Positions 15,475 to 23,797 of a stretch of 52,898 bases of DNA are shown here, piece by piece. The stretch covers positions 1-52,898 of IMG/VR virus record IMGVR_UViG_3300025030_000139. One strand, given 5' to 3'. The notes under the pieces were generated by a model, which saw only the letters and a list, made by a program, of their open reading frames with translations, ran no database searches and was not told the origin of the DNA. The stretch comes from a virus. The first letter of the stretch is position 1, and each line of letters opens with the position of its first letter. The translations under genes were made by a program, and so were the position numbers.

Positions 15475-17208
15475 TTAGCTAATGCGCACGTAGCTGCCCT
15501 TCTCGGGTACTGGCGCAACCGTCGCATTGTGCTCTTCCTCGTACCACTGCTCCGCCGCCAACAACTTCAACGTCGAAGTATCGAACGAGGGGAATGGCCC
15601 CTTCAGCACCATCGGGCTGAAGACGCGATAGGCGACCAGCTCCCGGTTCGCCACCAGGATGAAGTCGTCCGTGAACTCCGTCGTCTCAAACACCGGTAGG
15701 CCCTTCAGTCGTCCCACGTATCCCTCGGCGTTGATGTCTTGGTCGGGCCGCGCGCCGCTGGCCGTGAAATTCTCCCAGTTCGCGGCCGTGTCGCTCATGG
15801 TCGTGCTCATCACGATGCCCGTCGGCTTGTAGTACCGGTTCGTCACCTTCACCCGCGCCACACCCACTTTGGCAACCAGGTCGGCGTAGTCCAGCGGACT
15901 CGCGCCGCTGTTCCACGTGCCGCCGCTGTTGTTCGCCACGCTCAACGCTGCGGACAGGCCCATATATAAAATGCCCTGGTCGATCTTGCGCTTGACCTGA
16001 TCGATCAGCATGCTCAGCGTGCGCGTCACCGCGTCCCAGCCCACCTGCGAGCGCGCGTACAACACCGCCTCGTTGCTGATCTGCGTCGCCAGCCGGTCGG
16101 CCTCGCAGGCCGTGTCGATGTACGCCAGTTGCCCCTTGCCCCGCTCGATTGGCTGCATCTCGCCCTTGCGGATCGCGCTGTAGGTGTAATCCACCAGCAC
16201 CGTGTCCGCCGCCCCGATCGTGCCCGTGCTCAGCGTCATCAACTTGCCGTTGGCGTAGTCGATGATGAAGTCGTCGTTTTCGTCGTAGGTCGTGCCGGCC
16301 GGTGAACTCGTCACCACCACCGTTCCGGGTGTGAGCCGTTTGTAATCCAGCGCCACCCAGGTATCGTGCGCCGTCACCACGCTCTCGTCCGTGACGACCG
16401 TCGTCACGCCCGTCTCGTGCGCATACGATTCGTAGAACACCCGCGTGGGGTTCTGGTCCGTCGGCGCGGCGTCGAACACCGAGACCGCAATCAATTGCGG
16501 TCCTACGGCCGCGATGATCGTGCGGCTCACGCTGTATGGCAGGTTGAGGTCGCTGGTCTGCTCGGCCTCTTGCAGCAGCCGCGACTCCTGCTTGAGTTTG
16601 GCCTCGTGCAGGGCGTCGAACCGCTCCAGCAGCCTGGCCGTCCAGGCTTCGTTCACCGTCTTCGGCGTTCGGAAGTCGCGCCGCTGGGTGTGGCCGGCTT
16701 TCACCAGCGCCTCGGTAAATTCGTGCATGCCGCGCGCGAACTCGGGGATGCCCAGTTCGCTCTCCAGCACCGGCGCGACGATCAGGTTGCTGCTGCCGCG
16801 CCGTCCCATCGCTGCCAGCCGCGCCTCGGCCGCGATCGCGTCGTATTCCTTGCGCTTCGCTTCCACGATCGCCTTCACGGCCTTCTCGTCCTGCGGATTC
16901 GCGCTGCGCACCGCCTCGACGAACGCCTTGTTGATGTTATCGCCATATGGCAGGCCCTTCGTCGCCTCCGTGATCGCCGCCTCGATCGTCGCCTTGTGCT
17001 TCTGCTCTTCCAACTGCTTTTTCGCGTCGACCGCTTCCTGCAGCGCCTTGCCCAGATCGGCATTGGCCTCGATGCCCAACATGCCGCGCACGCGCTCTTC
17101 CAGCGCCTTCAGCGCGTCGGCGCCCATCTTGTCCAGGTCCTCTTTGATGAGGCCCTTGAACAGATCGGGATTCTCCCCGATCAGTTTCTTCAGCTCTTCG
17201 AGAGTCAT
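15475..17208 (-). CDS. Probable internally initiated scaffold + major capsid protein
   Basis: In-frame ATG at 17208 inside the long fusion, preceded by GGAGGATGAGAAA, a near-ideal ribosome site. The product (577 residues) would start MTLEELKKLIGENPDLFKGL. It would consist of a charged helical scaffold (about residues 1-150) followed by the HK97-type capsid domain. Separate high-level production of capsid from a nested start would solve the stoichiometry problem of the protease-capsid fusion. Comparable nesting exists in lambda (C and Nu3). Confidence 0.55.
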   Translation of the reverse strand: MTLEELKKLIGENPDLFKGLIKEDLDKMGADALKALEERVRGMLGIEANADLGKALQEAVDAKKQLEEQKHKATIEAAITEATKGLPYGDNINKAFVEAVRSANPQDEKAVKAIVEAKRKEYDAIAAEARLAAMGRRGSSNLIVAPVLESELGIPEFARGMHEFTEALVKAGHTQRRDFRTPKTVNEAWTARLLERFDALHEAKLKQESRLLQEAEQTSDLNLPYSVSRTIIAAVGPQLIAVSVFDAAPTDQNPTRVFYESYAHETGVTTVVTDESVVTAHDTWVALDYKRLTPGTVVVTSSPAGTTYDENDDFIIDYANGKLMTLSTGTIGAADTVLVDYTYSAIRKGEMQPIERGKGQLAYIDTACEADRLATQISNEAVLYARSQVGWDAVTRTLSMLIDQVKRKIDQGILYMGLSAALSVANNSGGTWNSGASPLDYADLVAKVGVARVKVTNRYYKPTGIVMSTTMSDTAANWENFTASGARPDQDINAEGYVGRLKGLPVFETTEFTDDFILVANRELVAYRVFSPMVLKGPFPSFDTSTLKLLAAEQWYEEEHNATVAPVPEKGSYVRIS

Positions 17209-18516
17209 TTTCTCATCCTCCGTAGTTTGATTTTGAGATTCCACGATCGCGACGGCCGACTCGAAGCCGGGTTCCACCACGCCGTCGAAGCCGGTGATCT
17301 CAAGGTACGTCACCTCTTCCACGGACTGCCCGTTCTCTTTGATGATCTTGGAGTCGCCGTATCCCCGCATGCTCAGCGGGATCTGTACGCCGCCTTCCAC
17401 CAAGGCGAGCACGTCGCGCCCCTTGGCCGTCTCCAGGATGTGGCCCGCGACGGAGACGTGATCGCCGTCGAAGTCCACCTCGTCCCATTTGAAAACGGTC
17501 TCAAGCAGCGAGGGTTGTTTGCCCTTATCGGAAGGATGATCGATTTCGCCTAACACCTGAACGCGCAGGCGTCCCTGCCCCGCGCTTTCATGCAAATGAG
17601 TTTTGAGGCGCGTCGTCGCCTCGCGCAGCACCGCCGCCGGATAGCGGCGCCGGTTGCCGTTGGTCGTGTTGGCCGTCATCACCCGCCCGGCCTTGATCGT
17701 GCGGCCTTCGACGAATTGCAGGCTGCCGGTCAGTTGTTCGCTGATCCGTTTCAAATCTTTGCGATCGCGCGCCTCGCCGACGGGCGCCGGCTCACTCGTG
17801 GCCTGCGCGCTCTGCGGCTGATACGTCAACTCGACCACTTCCCATTGATCCTCTGCCGCGAACGTATACGCGCCGGCCGCGTCCCGGCTGTACGTCACCC
17901 GGTAGTATTCATCCGGCGCCAGATCGTTCCACTCGCCCCAGGCCCGCACCACGATCGAGTCGGCAAAGGTATCCACGATCGACCACGGACAAAACAGGGT
18001 GCCGCTGTAGGGCGAGGGCACTTTGAACGCCGCCTCGAACGCATCGCGCAGTTCGGTCATCGTGTACTCGACCGAGCCCTTCACCAGTTCCTCGAACGGT
18101 CGCCCGCGCCCGATCGCCAGCGCGGACTCTTTCAGAGAATCCGGCACCGTCTCCTTCATCTTGCGGTATAGCCCGCGCAGCCGGCGTTTGGCCGTGGTCA
18201 TCGCCGCATCCGGCATATCCGGCATGTTCCGCCCGCCGGCCATCGCCGCCGCGGCCGCGTGCACCCCGTTGCGGTTGGTCGTGATCGCGCCGCCTGAAAA
18301 CTCCGCAACCGGAAGTTTGCACAGCGAATGCTTGAACACCGGGTTCCCGTCGGCGTCCTTGTCGAAGGCCTCGTCGGGAACGTACAAATAGACCTGCTTG
18401 ATCTGTGCCCGCGTGATGTCGCCGCTCGCGAAGGCCTTCCCCACGGCATTCCCCAGTGCCGTCTTATCCACGTCGCCCCACGCCTTGCTGCTGATGCTCT
18501 TCGATAGAGTCGCCAT
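15475..18516 (-). CDS. Prohead protease-scaffold-major capsid fusion protein
   Basis: 1013 residues from ATG 18516, which is preceded by GGAGGGCAAG. Domains: residues 1-235 uncharacterised (includes CPWSIVDTFADSIVVRAWGE). Residues 265-420 are a T4 gp21-like (S80) prohead protease with a GEIDHPSD histidine motif at 323-330 and the serine motif PLSMRGYG at 380-387. Residues 437-585 are charged helices resembling a scaffold (delta) domain. From about 600 a capsid shell follows (RTIIAAVGPQLIAVSVFDAA, DLVAKVGVARVKVTNRYYKP, AYRVFSPMVLKGPFPSFDTS). Protease, scaffold and capsid are usually separate or pairwise fused genes; all three in one chain is unusual. It follows the large terminase gene. Confidence 0.82.
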   Translation of the reverse strand: MATLSKSISSKAWGDVDKTALGNAVGKAFASGDITRAQIKQVYLYVPDEAFDKDADGNPVFKHSLCKLPVAEFSGGAITTNRNGVHAAAAAMAGGRNMPDMPDAAMTTAKRRLRGLYRKMKETVPDSLKESALAIGRGRPFEELVKGSVEYTMTELRDAFEAAFKVPSPYSGTLFCPWSIVDTFADSIVVRAWGEWNDLAPDEYYRVTYSRDAAGAYTFAAEDQWEVVELTYQPQSAQATSEPAPVGEARDRKDLKRISEQLTGSLQFVEGRTIKAGRVMTANTTNGNRRRYPAAVLREATTRLKTHLHESAGQGRLRVQVLGEIDHPSDKGKQPSLLETVFKWDEVDFDGDHVSVAGHILETAKGRDVLALVEGGVQIPLSMRGYGDSKIIKENGQSVEEVTYLEITGFDGVVEPGFESAVAIVESQNQTTEDEKMTLEELKKLIGENPDLFKGLIKEDLDKMGADALKALEERVRGMLGIEANADLGKALQEAVDAKKQLEEQKHKATIEAAITEATKGLPYGDNINKAFVEAVRSANPQDEKAVKAIVEAKRKEYDAIAAEARLAAMGRRGSSNLIVAPVLESELGIPEFARGMHEFTEALVKAGHTQRRDFRTPKTVNEAWTARLLERFDALHEAKLKQESRLLQEAEQTSDLNLPYSVSRTIIAAVGPQLIAVSVFDAAPTDQNPTRVFYESYAHETGVTTVVTDESVVTAHDTWVALDYKRLTPGTVVVTSSPAGTTYDENDDFIIDYANGKLMTLSTGTIGAADTVLVDYTYSAIRKGEMQPIERGKGQLAYIDTACEADRLATQISNEAVLYARSQVGWDAVTRTLSMLIDQVKRKIDQGILYMGLSAALSVANNSGGTWNSGASPLDYADLVAKVGVARVKVTNRYYKPTGIVMSTTMSDTAANWENFTASGARPDQDINAEGYVGRLKGLPVFETTEFTDDFILVANRELVAYRVFSPMVLKGPFPSFDTSTLKLLAAEQWYEEEHNATVAPVPEKGSYVRIS

Positions 18517-18524
18517 CTTGCCCT

Positions 18525-18637
18525 CCACTTCGCACTTTAGTCACTTCGCACTTCACACTTCACACTTTAGTCACTTCCAACTTCTCACTTCGCACTTTAG
18601 TCACTTCGCACTTCACACTTTAGTCACTTCCAACTTC
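18525..18637. repeat. Long short-unit iterated array
   Basis: About 113 bp of CACTTCG, CACTTTAGT, CACTTCA and CAACTTC units filling the spacer between the terminase and capsid genes. It is followed by a CCTAATATGCGTTAGG palindrome at about 18644-18659. Confidence 0.9.
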
Positions 18638-18675
18638 TGCTTACCTAATATGCGTTAGGTGCTGAATAAAAACAC

Positions 18676-20436
18676 CTATAATCCCATCTGCTCCGCCGTC
18701 ACCACCACCGCCTTCGCCGTCGCCGTTCCTGCCTTCGCCTCAATCGGAATGTGCTGCGCAACCCGGCAATAATTCTCCGCGTGCGCCAGGTGATCGGGCT
18801 TTCCTTCCTGTTGGATGTAACGCGCGATCTGCACGCCGTTCGGCCCATTCTCGATCACGCGCACCTGCGCCTTCAGGTGGTCGTAATAATCTTTCACATC
18901 CCTGGAATTCGCGGGCAGGGTCGCCGTCTGATCTACGAATTCCGCGAACAGCGCGTCGAGTGTCCGCGTCCGATCGAGATTGACCACGCCATTATCCACG
19001 TCCGGCGCGATCGGCTCGATCAGTTTCGATCCGATCTTCGTCTGGCTGTAATAGGCCAGCCATACCACGCCCGGCGGAAATTCCGCCTGCACCTCGCGCG
19101 CCTTCGTCGTCTCAGGCAGCGCGTCGATGACGCACACCTGCACGTGGAAGCGCTTGATCAGATTCCCTATCTCCTCGAACGAATCGATCGCGCCCGCCCA
19201 GCGCTGCGGCCGCTCGCCCGTCTCCGCGTCGATCGGACCCCGGATAACCACGTGCTTCAACGTCCCCACGTCCACGCCCATCCACGTTTTTTCTTTGGCC
19301 CGCGCGCCGTGCGCGTAATCCCGCCGGCAGGCGTCCAGCACCTCGTCGCTCAATTGCCCGCCGCGCGGCGTGTACGGCTCGGCCAGGTCCTGATTGAAGC
19401 ATTCCTTGCGCTTGGTCTCGTCCACCTCTTGCAGCGTCTGCACCAATTCCAGCAGCTTGATCGCCGGGCTCATGAACTTGGTCACGTGGAATCCGGCGAC
19501 GTGGCCCGCCTGCGTGGCCACCCAGCGCCCCGTCCCCAGCCGATCGATCTCTTTCTGGCATTTCTGGCAGGCGACAAACGCGCGCCCCTCTGCCTGGCCG
19601 TGCCAGTGCACCGGCCGATCCAACTGATCGAACTCCGTCACGATCGAGCGGATCGTCATCACCTGCCATTCGCCGCACGAAGTGCAGCGCACGAACCACT
19701 CGCGCTGGTCGCTGTGCAAATACTCCGCGTGAATGCCGCGCCCCGGATACGTCGGCGTGCTCACCTTGCGCACCTCCGCGATCGCGCTGTGCCCCAATCG
19801 TTTCTCTGCGATCGTGATCGCGCGCGGGTCCATCTCATCCTCTTCGTCGACGATTAACACGTCGGCGTCCACCGTCTTCAATTGATCGGCCAGGCCGCTC
19901 GGATCGACCTGCCCGCCGCGAAAATAAATGAACCGCTTCCGCACGCGCTTCAGCGTCACCCGATCGGCTCCGCGTTTATCGCCGCCCTCCACCACGATGG
20001 CCTTCAGGTAATCACTCGCCTCGAGTGCCGGCCCCACCCGCGCCGATGAGAAATCGCTAATCACTCGATCGGTCGGCATCACGTACAGCACCGTCGCTTG
20101 GCGTTGGTCTGCCGCGTGGAACGCCGTCGAAATCAGATACTCGCTCGCGCCCATCTGGCTTGCCTTGTCGATTACCACCTGCTGCGCCGTGCAGCCGTAA
20201 ATGCCGGCCAGGTACGCATGCTGCCTTAAATCGAACGGCCGCTCAGGAATCAGATTTCTCCGGTGCATGATCGTCCACGCCAGTAGGGGCAGTCCCTTGC
20301 GGCTGCCCACCTGTTGGGACAGTTCCATGTGACTGCCCTTCTCCGCGCGGCTGTCCCTCTGCCGGCTGGCCTTCTCCATCAGGCTGGCCGCGTAGCGCCG
20401 TTTCAAGATTATGGATAAGTCGGTCGAGATCGTCAT
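18676..20436 (-). CDS. terL: Terminase large subunit
   Basis: Up to 586 residues; the start is uncertain. ATG 20436, 20328 and 20268 are all open, and the last (MHRRNLIPERPFDL) fits best with little overlap of the small subunit. ATPase: a deviant Walker A, KASQMGASEY, and a Walker B, DVLIVDEEDEMD. A zinc-binding insert C-x2-C...C-x2-C (RCTSCGEWQ, ACQKCQKE) and a C-terminal RNase H-like nuclease starting at WMGVDVGTLKH resemble lambda GpA-type terminases. This is the motor that packages DNA through the portal. Downstream of the small subunit. Confidence 0.92.
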   Translation of the reverse strand: MTISTDLSIILKRRYAASLMEKASRQRDSRAEKGSHMELSQQVGSRKGLPLLAWTIMHRRNLIPERPFDLRQHAYLAGIYGCTAQQVVIDKASQMGASEYLISTAFHAADQRQATVLYVMPTDRVISDFSSARVGPALEASDYLKAIVVEGGDKRGADRVTLKRVRKRFIYFRGGQVDPSGLADQLKTVDADVLIVDEEDEMDPRAITIAEKRLGHSAIAEVRKVSTPTYPGRGIHAEYLHSDQREWFVRCTSCGEWQVMTIRSIVTEFDQLDRPVHWHGQAEGRAFVACQKCQKEIDRLGTGRWVATQAGHVAGFHVTKFMSPAIKLLELVQTLQEVDETKRKECFNQDLAEPYTPRGGQLSDEVLDACRRDYAHGARAKEKTWMGVDVGTLKHVVIRGPIDAETGERPQRWAGAIDSFEEIGNLIKRFHVQVCVIDALPETTKAREVQAEFPPGVVWLAYYSQTKIGSKLIEPIAPDVDNGVVNLDRTRTLDALFAEFVDQTATLPANSRDVKDYYDHLKAQVRVIENGPNGVQIARYIQQEGKPDHLAHAENYCRVAQHIPIEAKAGTATAKAVVVTAEQMGL

Positions 20437-21016
20437 TGTCCAGCTGCGCCAGTTCGCTCCACGCCACAGTTTCGATCGGCCCGTCGTTGGGCCCGCTCAA
20501 ATTCAACGCCGCCCGCGGCCGGTAATCTCCCACCATCTCAAAATAGAGTTTCCGATCCTGATGTCCTTCCGGTATCGCCGTCGAGGCCACGTCGATCAGC
20601 GCATTGATTACATCCCGCCGGTACAGCAGCAGCGCCTCCGACCGGAACAAAATCACGCGCTCCTCGATCGCCGGGTACAGCTTGCGCCATTTGTAAATGA
20701 CCTTGTCGGACCGCAGCCCCAGCACGCTCGCCAGTTCCTTCAGCGTGGCCGGCCAGCGCCGCTGCGTCGGACTCGACGCCCAGGCGATGTAGGCCGCGAC
20801 TCGCCACGTAAACCCCTCATTGCGCAGATGCGCGTAATCGTCCCACCATCCGCACACCTCGTGATGCGCTTCAAATGCGGCGAACGCCTCGCGGCTTTTG
20901 GGCTGTCCCGGCGTCTGCTTAGAAGCCGGAAATGCCGTTGCGGCCTTCGTTCGCTTCTGAGTGGTTCGCCGTGTTTTTGGCTCATGTGGATTCGTCTTCT
21001 TCGTTCGCTTCGGCAT
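20243..21016 (-). CDS. terS: Terminase small subunit candidate
   Basis: 257 residues from ATG 21016 (a TTG extension is open but lacks support). N-terminus is very basic. The centre has two helix-turn-helix-like segments: TWRVAAYIAWASSPTQRRWP, and TLKELASVLGLRSDKVIYKW followed by RKLYPAIEER. These fit phBC6A51-type small terminases that bind the packaging site. The C-terminus is a low-complexity run of GQP/GEGQ repeats encoded by sequence that overlaps the start of the large subunit frame. Adjacent to terL, which supports the call. Confidence 0.72.
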   Translation of the reverse strand: MPKRTKKTNPHEPKTRRTTQKRTKAATAFPASKQTPGQPKSREAFAAFEAHHEVCGWWDDYAHLRNEGFTWRVAAYIAWASSPTQRRWPATLKELASVLGLRSDKVIYKWRKLYPAIEERVILFRSEALLLYRRDVINALIDVASTAIPEGHQDRKLYFEMVGDYRPRAALNLSGPNDGPIETVAWSELAQLDNDDLDRLIHNLETALRGQPDGEGQPAEGQPRGEGQSHGTVPTGGQPQGTAPTGVDDHAPEKSDS

Positions 21017-21059
21017 CCTGACCGACTTCCCAAAAGTAGAAAAAGTCAACTTCTACTTT

Positions 21060-21272
21060 TCAGCCTCTCCCCTGCTCGGCTGATACTGCACTCACTACGC
21101 GAACGATCCGCACCACCAGCACAACCGCCAGCGTGATGCCCACGCCGCACACGAAGACCGCCGCAGCCGCCACCGGAATCACATCCCGCGTCGCGCAGCC
21201 CACATCCGCATACAGCCCGCCCCGTTCGTCACCGTCACTTGAATTCGACACGTCTCTCTCAACCCGCCCCAT
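21060..21272 (-). CDS. Small membrane protein
   Basis: 70 residues with one long hydrophobic helix (VIPVAAAAVFVCGVGITLAV continuing to VLVVRIVRVV) and a hydrophilic N-terminal half. No clear ribosome site for ATG 21272. Between the holin candidate and terminase small subunit, so a lysis accessory or second holin is possible. It could also be non-coding; evidence is limited. Confidence 0.45.
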   Translation of the reverse strand: MGRVERDVSNSSDGDERGGLYADVGCATRDVIPVAAAAVFVCGVGITLAVVLVVRIVRVVSAVSAEQGRG

Positions 21273-21312
21273 TCGACAGCCCCGGCCTGCTCATAACGAC
21301 AAACGGCGAGCC

Positions 21313-21654
21313 TCAGCTCGCCGCCTTCAATGCTGCTTTCGCCGCCTTCACATCCGCCGGTTTCGGGATGATCCGATCGACGCCCTGGTTCGCCGTCCAC
21401 GCCAAAACGATCACGCCGGCCAGTTCCCAGATTCCGCCCGCCGGACAGGAAACAAACGTAAATCCGGTGCCCGGCGTGCAGGCCAGCAAATAAACCGCGA
21501 CCGCGACGACGGCCGTCGTGATCGCCATCACCGACTGCTTGACCTCCTCGGTCAGCCCGGCGAACCACACCCGGAAACCTGGAATGAGCGTAGCGAGGAT
21601 CGAAATCAGACCAGCCAGAATCGCAGAGAGAGTTGCCGGTGTCAATTGCTGCAT
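21313..21654 (-). CDS. Holin-like membrane protein
   Basis: 113 residues, ATG 21654 behind AGGAGG. Three hydrophobic stretches: TLSAILAGLISILATLIPGF, MAITTAVVAVAVYLLAC and ELAGVIVLAWTANQGV. A charged C-terminal tail follows (KPADVKAAKAALKAAS). Size, topology and the start-of-late-operon position fit a phage holin or related membrane protein. The lysis peptidase lies at the far end of the late operon, so the lysis genes would be split. An intrinsic terminator sits immediately upstream. Confidence 0.6.
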   Translation of the reverse strand: MQQLTPATLSAILAGLISILATLIPGFRVWFAGLTEEVKQSVMAITTAVVAVAVYLLACTPGTGFTFVSCPAGGIWELAGVIVLAWTANQGVDRIIPKPADVKAAKAALKAAS

Positions 21655-21670
21655 GTTGGTTCCTCCTGAG

Positions 21671-21711
21671 AAAATAAAAAAGCGCCGTCACCCCCCGCAG
21701 GGGCACGGCGC
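21671..21711 (-). terminator. Intrinsic terminator upstream of the late genes
   Basis: On the minus strand GCGCCGT...ACGGCGC arms (21711-21705 and 21688-21682), with inner CCCC/GGGG pairs, are followed by TTTTTTATTTT. It lies between the leader ORF and the holin-like gene, right before the holin ribosome site. Confidence 0.85.
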
Positions 21712-21739
21712 CTTTTAGATCCGCACAGATACCGCTATT

Positions 21740-21777
21740 CCACTTTAGACACTTCGCACTTTAGTCACTTCACACTT
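21740..21777. repeat. Short iterated array
   Basis: CACTTTAGACACTTCG and CACTTTAGTCACTTC units downstream of the leader ORF stop. Confidence 0.8.
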
Positions 21778-21958
21778 AAAACCCGCTGATCGTCTCCTCT
21801 TTCTCAATCACCGCCGTCAAATGCCTGCCCCGGAACGAAAAACGCACCCCCACCGATCCAACCTGGATCAGCTCGGCGCGTTTCACAAGCCAGGCGATCA
21901 TCTCCGCCAGCCGTCCCGTCAACTCGTGCCTCTCACCACCGATCAGCACCGTCACCAT
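21776..21958 (-). CDS. Small leader ORF of the late operon
   Basis: 60 residues (VTVLIGGERHELTGRLAEMI...). It starts only 6 nt after a good -10 hexamer, so either translation is leaderless or a downstream codon is used. Predicted mixed helix/strand; no family recognised. The arrangement promoter, small ORF, terminator, late genes resembles a lambda PR' leader and the ORF could be incidental to an antitermination leader. Confidence 0.5.
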   Translation of the reverse strand: MVTVLIGGERHELTGRLAEMIAWLVKRAELIQVGSVGVRFSFRGRHLTAVIEKEETISGF

Positions 21959-21964
21959 ACCACC

Positions 21965-21992
21965 AGTATAATACGACCCCCGCCAAAGTCAA
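21965..21992 (-). promoter_or_regulatory. Sigma70-type promoter for the late operon
   Basis: Minus strand TTGACT (21992-21987), 16-nt spacer, TATACT (21970-21965). Predicted start about 21957, directly upstream of the leader ORF and terminator. Confidence 0.7.
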
Positions 21993-22002
21993 CCACTAAC
22001 CC

Positions 22003-22030
22003 ACTGGCTGCACCCGATGGGTGCCAGGTT
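22003..22030. terminator. Hairpin after the HerA-like gene
   Basis: GCACCC-GAT-GGGTGC with flanking CTGG/CCAG partial pairing, downstream of the HerA-like gene's 5' neighbour region and upstream of the late promoter. No clear T-run, so a terminator or operator role is only suggested. Confidence 0.35.
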
Positions 22031-22075
22031 GCACCCCGCCCGGCATGACGTTTGTCGCTGCGCAGCTAATACCTC

Positions 22076-23797
22076 TTATTCAAACAGCGTTCCATTCGCT
22101 CGCAGCCGCTTCCCGTCCCGCACTGCCAACTCCAGCGTGCACAGCCTGCTCATCGCATTATTGATTCCCCCCGTCCCCGGCGCATACCCCGCCCGCTCCG
22201 CCAGGGCGTCCCGCTCGATCTCCGCCGGGTAAATCTCGATCAGCACGTCGAACGCCGCCCGCTCGGCCTTGCTCAGTTTACGCCGCCAGTAATCGATCAA
22301 ATCCTGCCCCGCCGGCAGCGGTTCAACCGGCCCCAGCGCATCCAGTCCATCATCTGTGATTTGCAGGTGCTCCCGGCCGCCGTGGATATACCGTCTGGAT
22401 CGCAGCGCCCCGATCGCATTGTTGAATCCGCCCGTCCCGATCGCATACCCGCTCAAGATCGCCACCTGGTTCAGCGTCCGGCCATCCGGGTACTGCGTCA
22501 GCACCGTCAAGATCGCCCGCTCTGCCCTCGGCAACCTCTCTCCCTCCCCTGTTCGCGCCGTTTGCGAATGGGGGAGGAGCGGGGTGGGGGTGAGGGCCAC
22601 GCCCTTCTCCCTATTAGGGAGAAGGGTTGGGGATGAGGGTCTAATCACCGGGGCTGAGGGTCTAATCTTCGTCGCCGCCTGAACCGCCTCCGTAATCGCC
22701 CGACTCACCCCGATCAACTGGTTCCCCACACCGACCAATTGGTCACTGACCGCCTCCAGCGCCTTGACTTCCCCATCCCGAAATATCGGCACCTCCACCC
22801 GCTCGACGATCGTCTCGATCTTCGGCACGGCTTGCGCCGTCTGAACCGGTCGCGTCGGCGCAGACCGCGCCATCATCTCGCGCTTCAAGCGATGAATCTC
22901 TTTCTGCATCGCCTCGATGGTTCGCACCTCCTCGTCGGCCTGTTTCGGAAGATCGCCGATCTGCGCCACCACCTCGCGGATCTTCTCCGAAGCGCGCGGC
23001 GCTTGTAGCAGGTGTCTCTGCCCGGCCTTGGGATGCGTCGTCTCCACCTCGTCCGATCGGAACCGCACCACCCCGTGCCCGCTCAGCGCCGGGCCGAACG
23101 CGAAGAACTCGCCCGGGTCCAGATCGCGCAGCGCCTGGCGATCGGCCTTGTTCATCCCCAGCAGATCGCCCGCCCGCTGTTGATCCACGTCGAGCCAGGT
23201 ACGCCCAATCACCACATTATTCGACTCCGCCGCGGCATCCTTGTGCAGCTTGCTCAAGCGCTGGGTGGACAGGATTCCCGCAAAGCCCCGCTTCCGGCCC
23301 TGGCTCATCATCGTGATGACGGCCTCGGTGGCCACCGACTCGCCGGCCGCTCTCTCCGGCGCGAACACGTGCGCCTCATCGAGCACCACCAGCAGCGGAT
23401 GCCATAGGTCGCGCCTCACGGTCATCAGCGCTTCCAGGAATCGCTTCACGAACTCGCGACGCTCGTGCAGCTTCAGATCGTACAGATCGACGATCGCGCT
23501 GATGCCGACCTCGCATAGTTTCCGCGCCAGCAGCGCCGCCGATCGCAGGTCCGTGGCCAGCTCGCCCCCCTGCCCCACCAGCGCCATATCCACCTTCTCG
23601 CGCAGCGTCGCAAATTCCCCCTCCGGATCGAGCACGATCGTCTGCACCTTGCCCGCCGTCCGCTCGCACATCAACCTCAGCAGCCAGCTCTTCCCGCCGC
23701 CGCTGTTCGCCTGGATCAGCATCCGCGTATCCACTAGCCGCGCCAGGTCGATTTTGACAGCGCCCTGCTCCGCTTTCCCGATCGTAAATGTCGTCAT
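22076..23797 (-). CDS. HerA/DUF87-type ATPase with C-terminal winged-helix repeats
   Basis: 573 residues from ATG 23797. Walker A ANSGGGKS near residue 30, Walker B-like LLVVLDEAHVFAP near 140-152, and sensor region GFAGILSTQRLSKLHKD followed by NVVIGRTWLDVDQQ. This is the HerA FtsK-superfamily signature, a hexameric DNA translocase associated with end-processing nucleases and with defence systems. A coiled coil (EEVRTIEAMQKEIHRLKREM) follows. Two palindromic elements are inserted in frame (PTLLPNREKG and PLLPHSQTARTGEGE). The C-terminus has two related winged-helix units, each with GTGGxNNAxxxL (GTGGFNNAIGAL and GTGGINNAMSRL). It ends the operon that begins with the PRTRC-like genes. Confidence 0.85.
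   Translation of the reverse strand: MTTFTIGKAEQGAVKIDLARLVDTRMLIQANSGGGKSWLLRLMCERTAGKVQTIVLDPEGEFATLREKVDMALVGQGGELATDLRSAALLARKLCEVGISAIVDLYDLKLHERREFVKRFLEALMTVRRDLWHPLLVVLDEAHVFAPERAAGESVATEAVITMMSQGRKRGFAGILSTQRLSKLHKDAAAESNNVVIGRTWLDVDQQRAGDLLGMNKADRQALRDLDPGEFFAFGPALSGHGVVRFRSDEVETTHPKAGQRHLLQAPRASEKIREVVAQIGDLPKQADEEVRTIEAMQKEIHRLKREMMARSAPTRPVQTAQAVPKIETIVERVEVPIFRDGEVKALEAVSDQLVGVGNQLIGVSRAITEAVQAATKIRPSAPVIRPSSPTLLPNREKGVALTPTPLLPHSQTARTGEGERLPRAERAILTVLTQYPDGRTLNQVAILSGYAIGTGGFNNAIGALRSRRYIHGGREHLQITDDGLDALGPVEPLPAGQDLIDYWRRKLSKAERAAFDVLIEIYPAEIERDALAERAGYAPGTGGINNAMSRLCTLELAVRDGKRLRANGTLFE
22541..22597. repeat. Palindromic element P, copy 5 (long-loop form, in HerA-like gene)
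   Basis: CTCCCTCCCC and GGGGGAGGAG arms separated by an inner TTCGCGCCGTTTGCGAA palindrome; ends GGGGTGAGGG. In frame. Confidence 0.8.
22603..22640. repeat. Palindromic element P, copy 6 (in HerA-like gene)
   Basis: CCCTTCTCCCT/AGGGAGAAGGG arms, then TTGGGGATGAGGG. Adjacent to copy 5, in frame. Confidence 0.85.

Noticed and set aside
16366-17553. 395-codon plus-strand ORF
   Set aside because: Antisense to the protease-capsid fusion; very Arg/His-rich with no recognisable motif.
22541-22640. Insertion sequence or MITE from the clustered palindromes
   Set aside because: No terminal repeats with target duplications and no transposase in the window. The copies are best described as dispersed palindromic elements.
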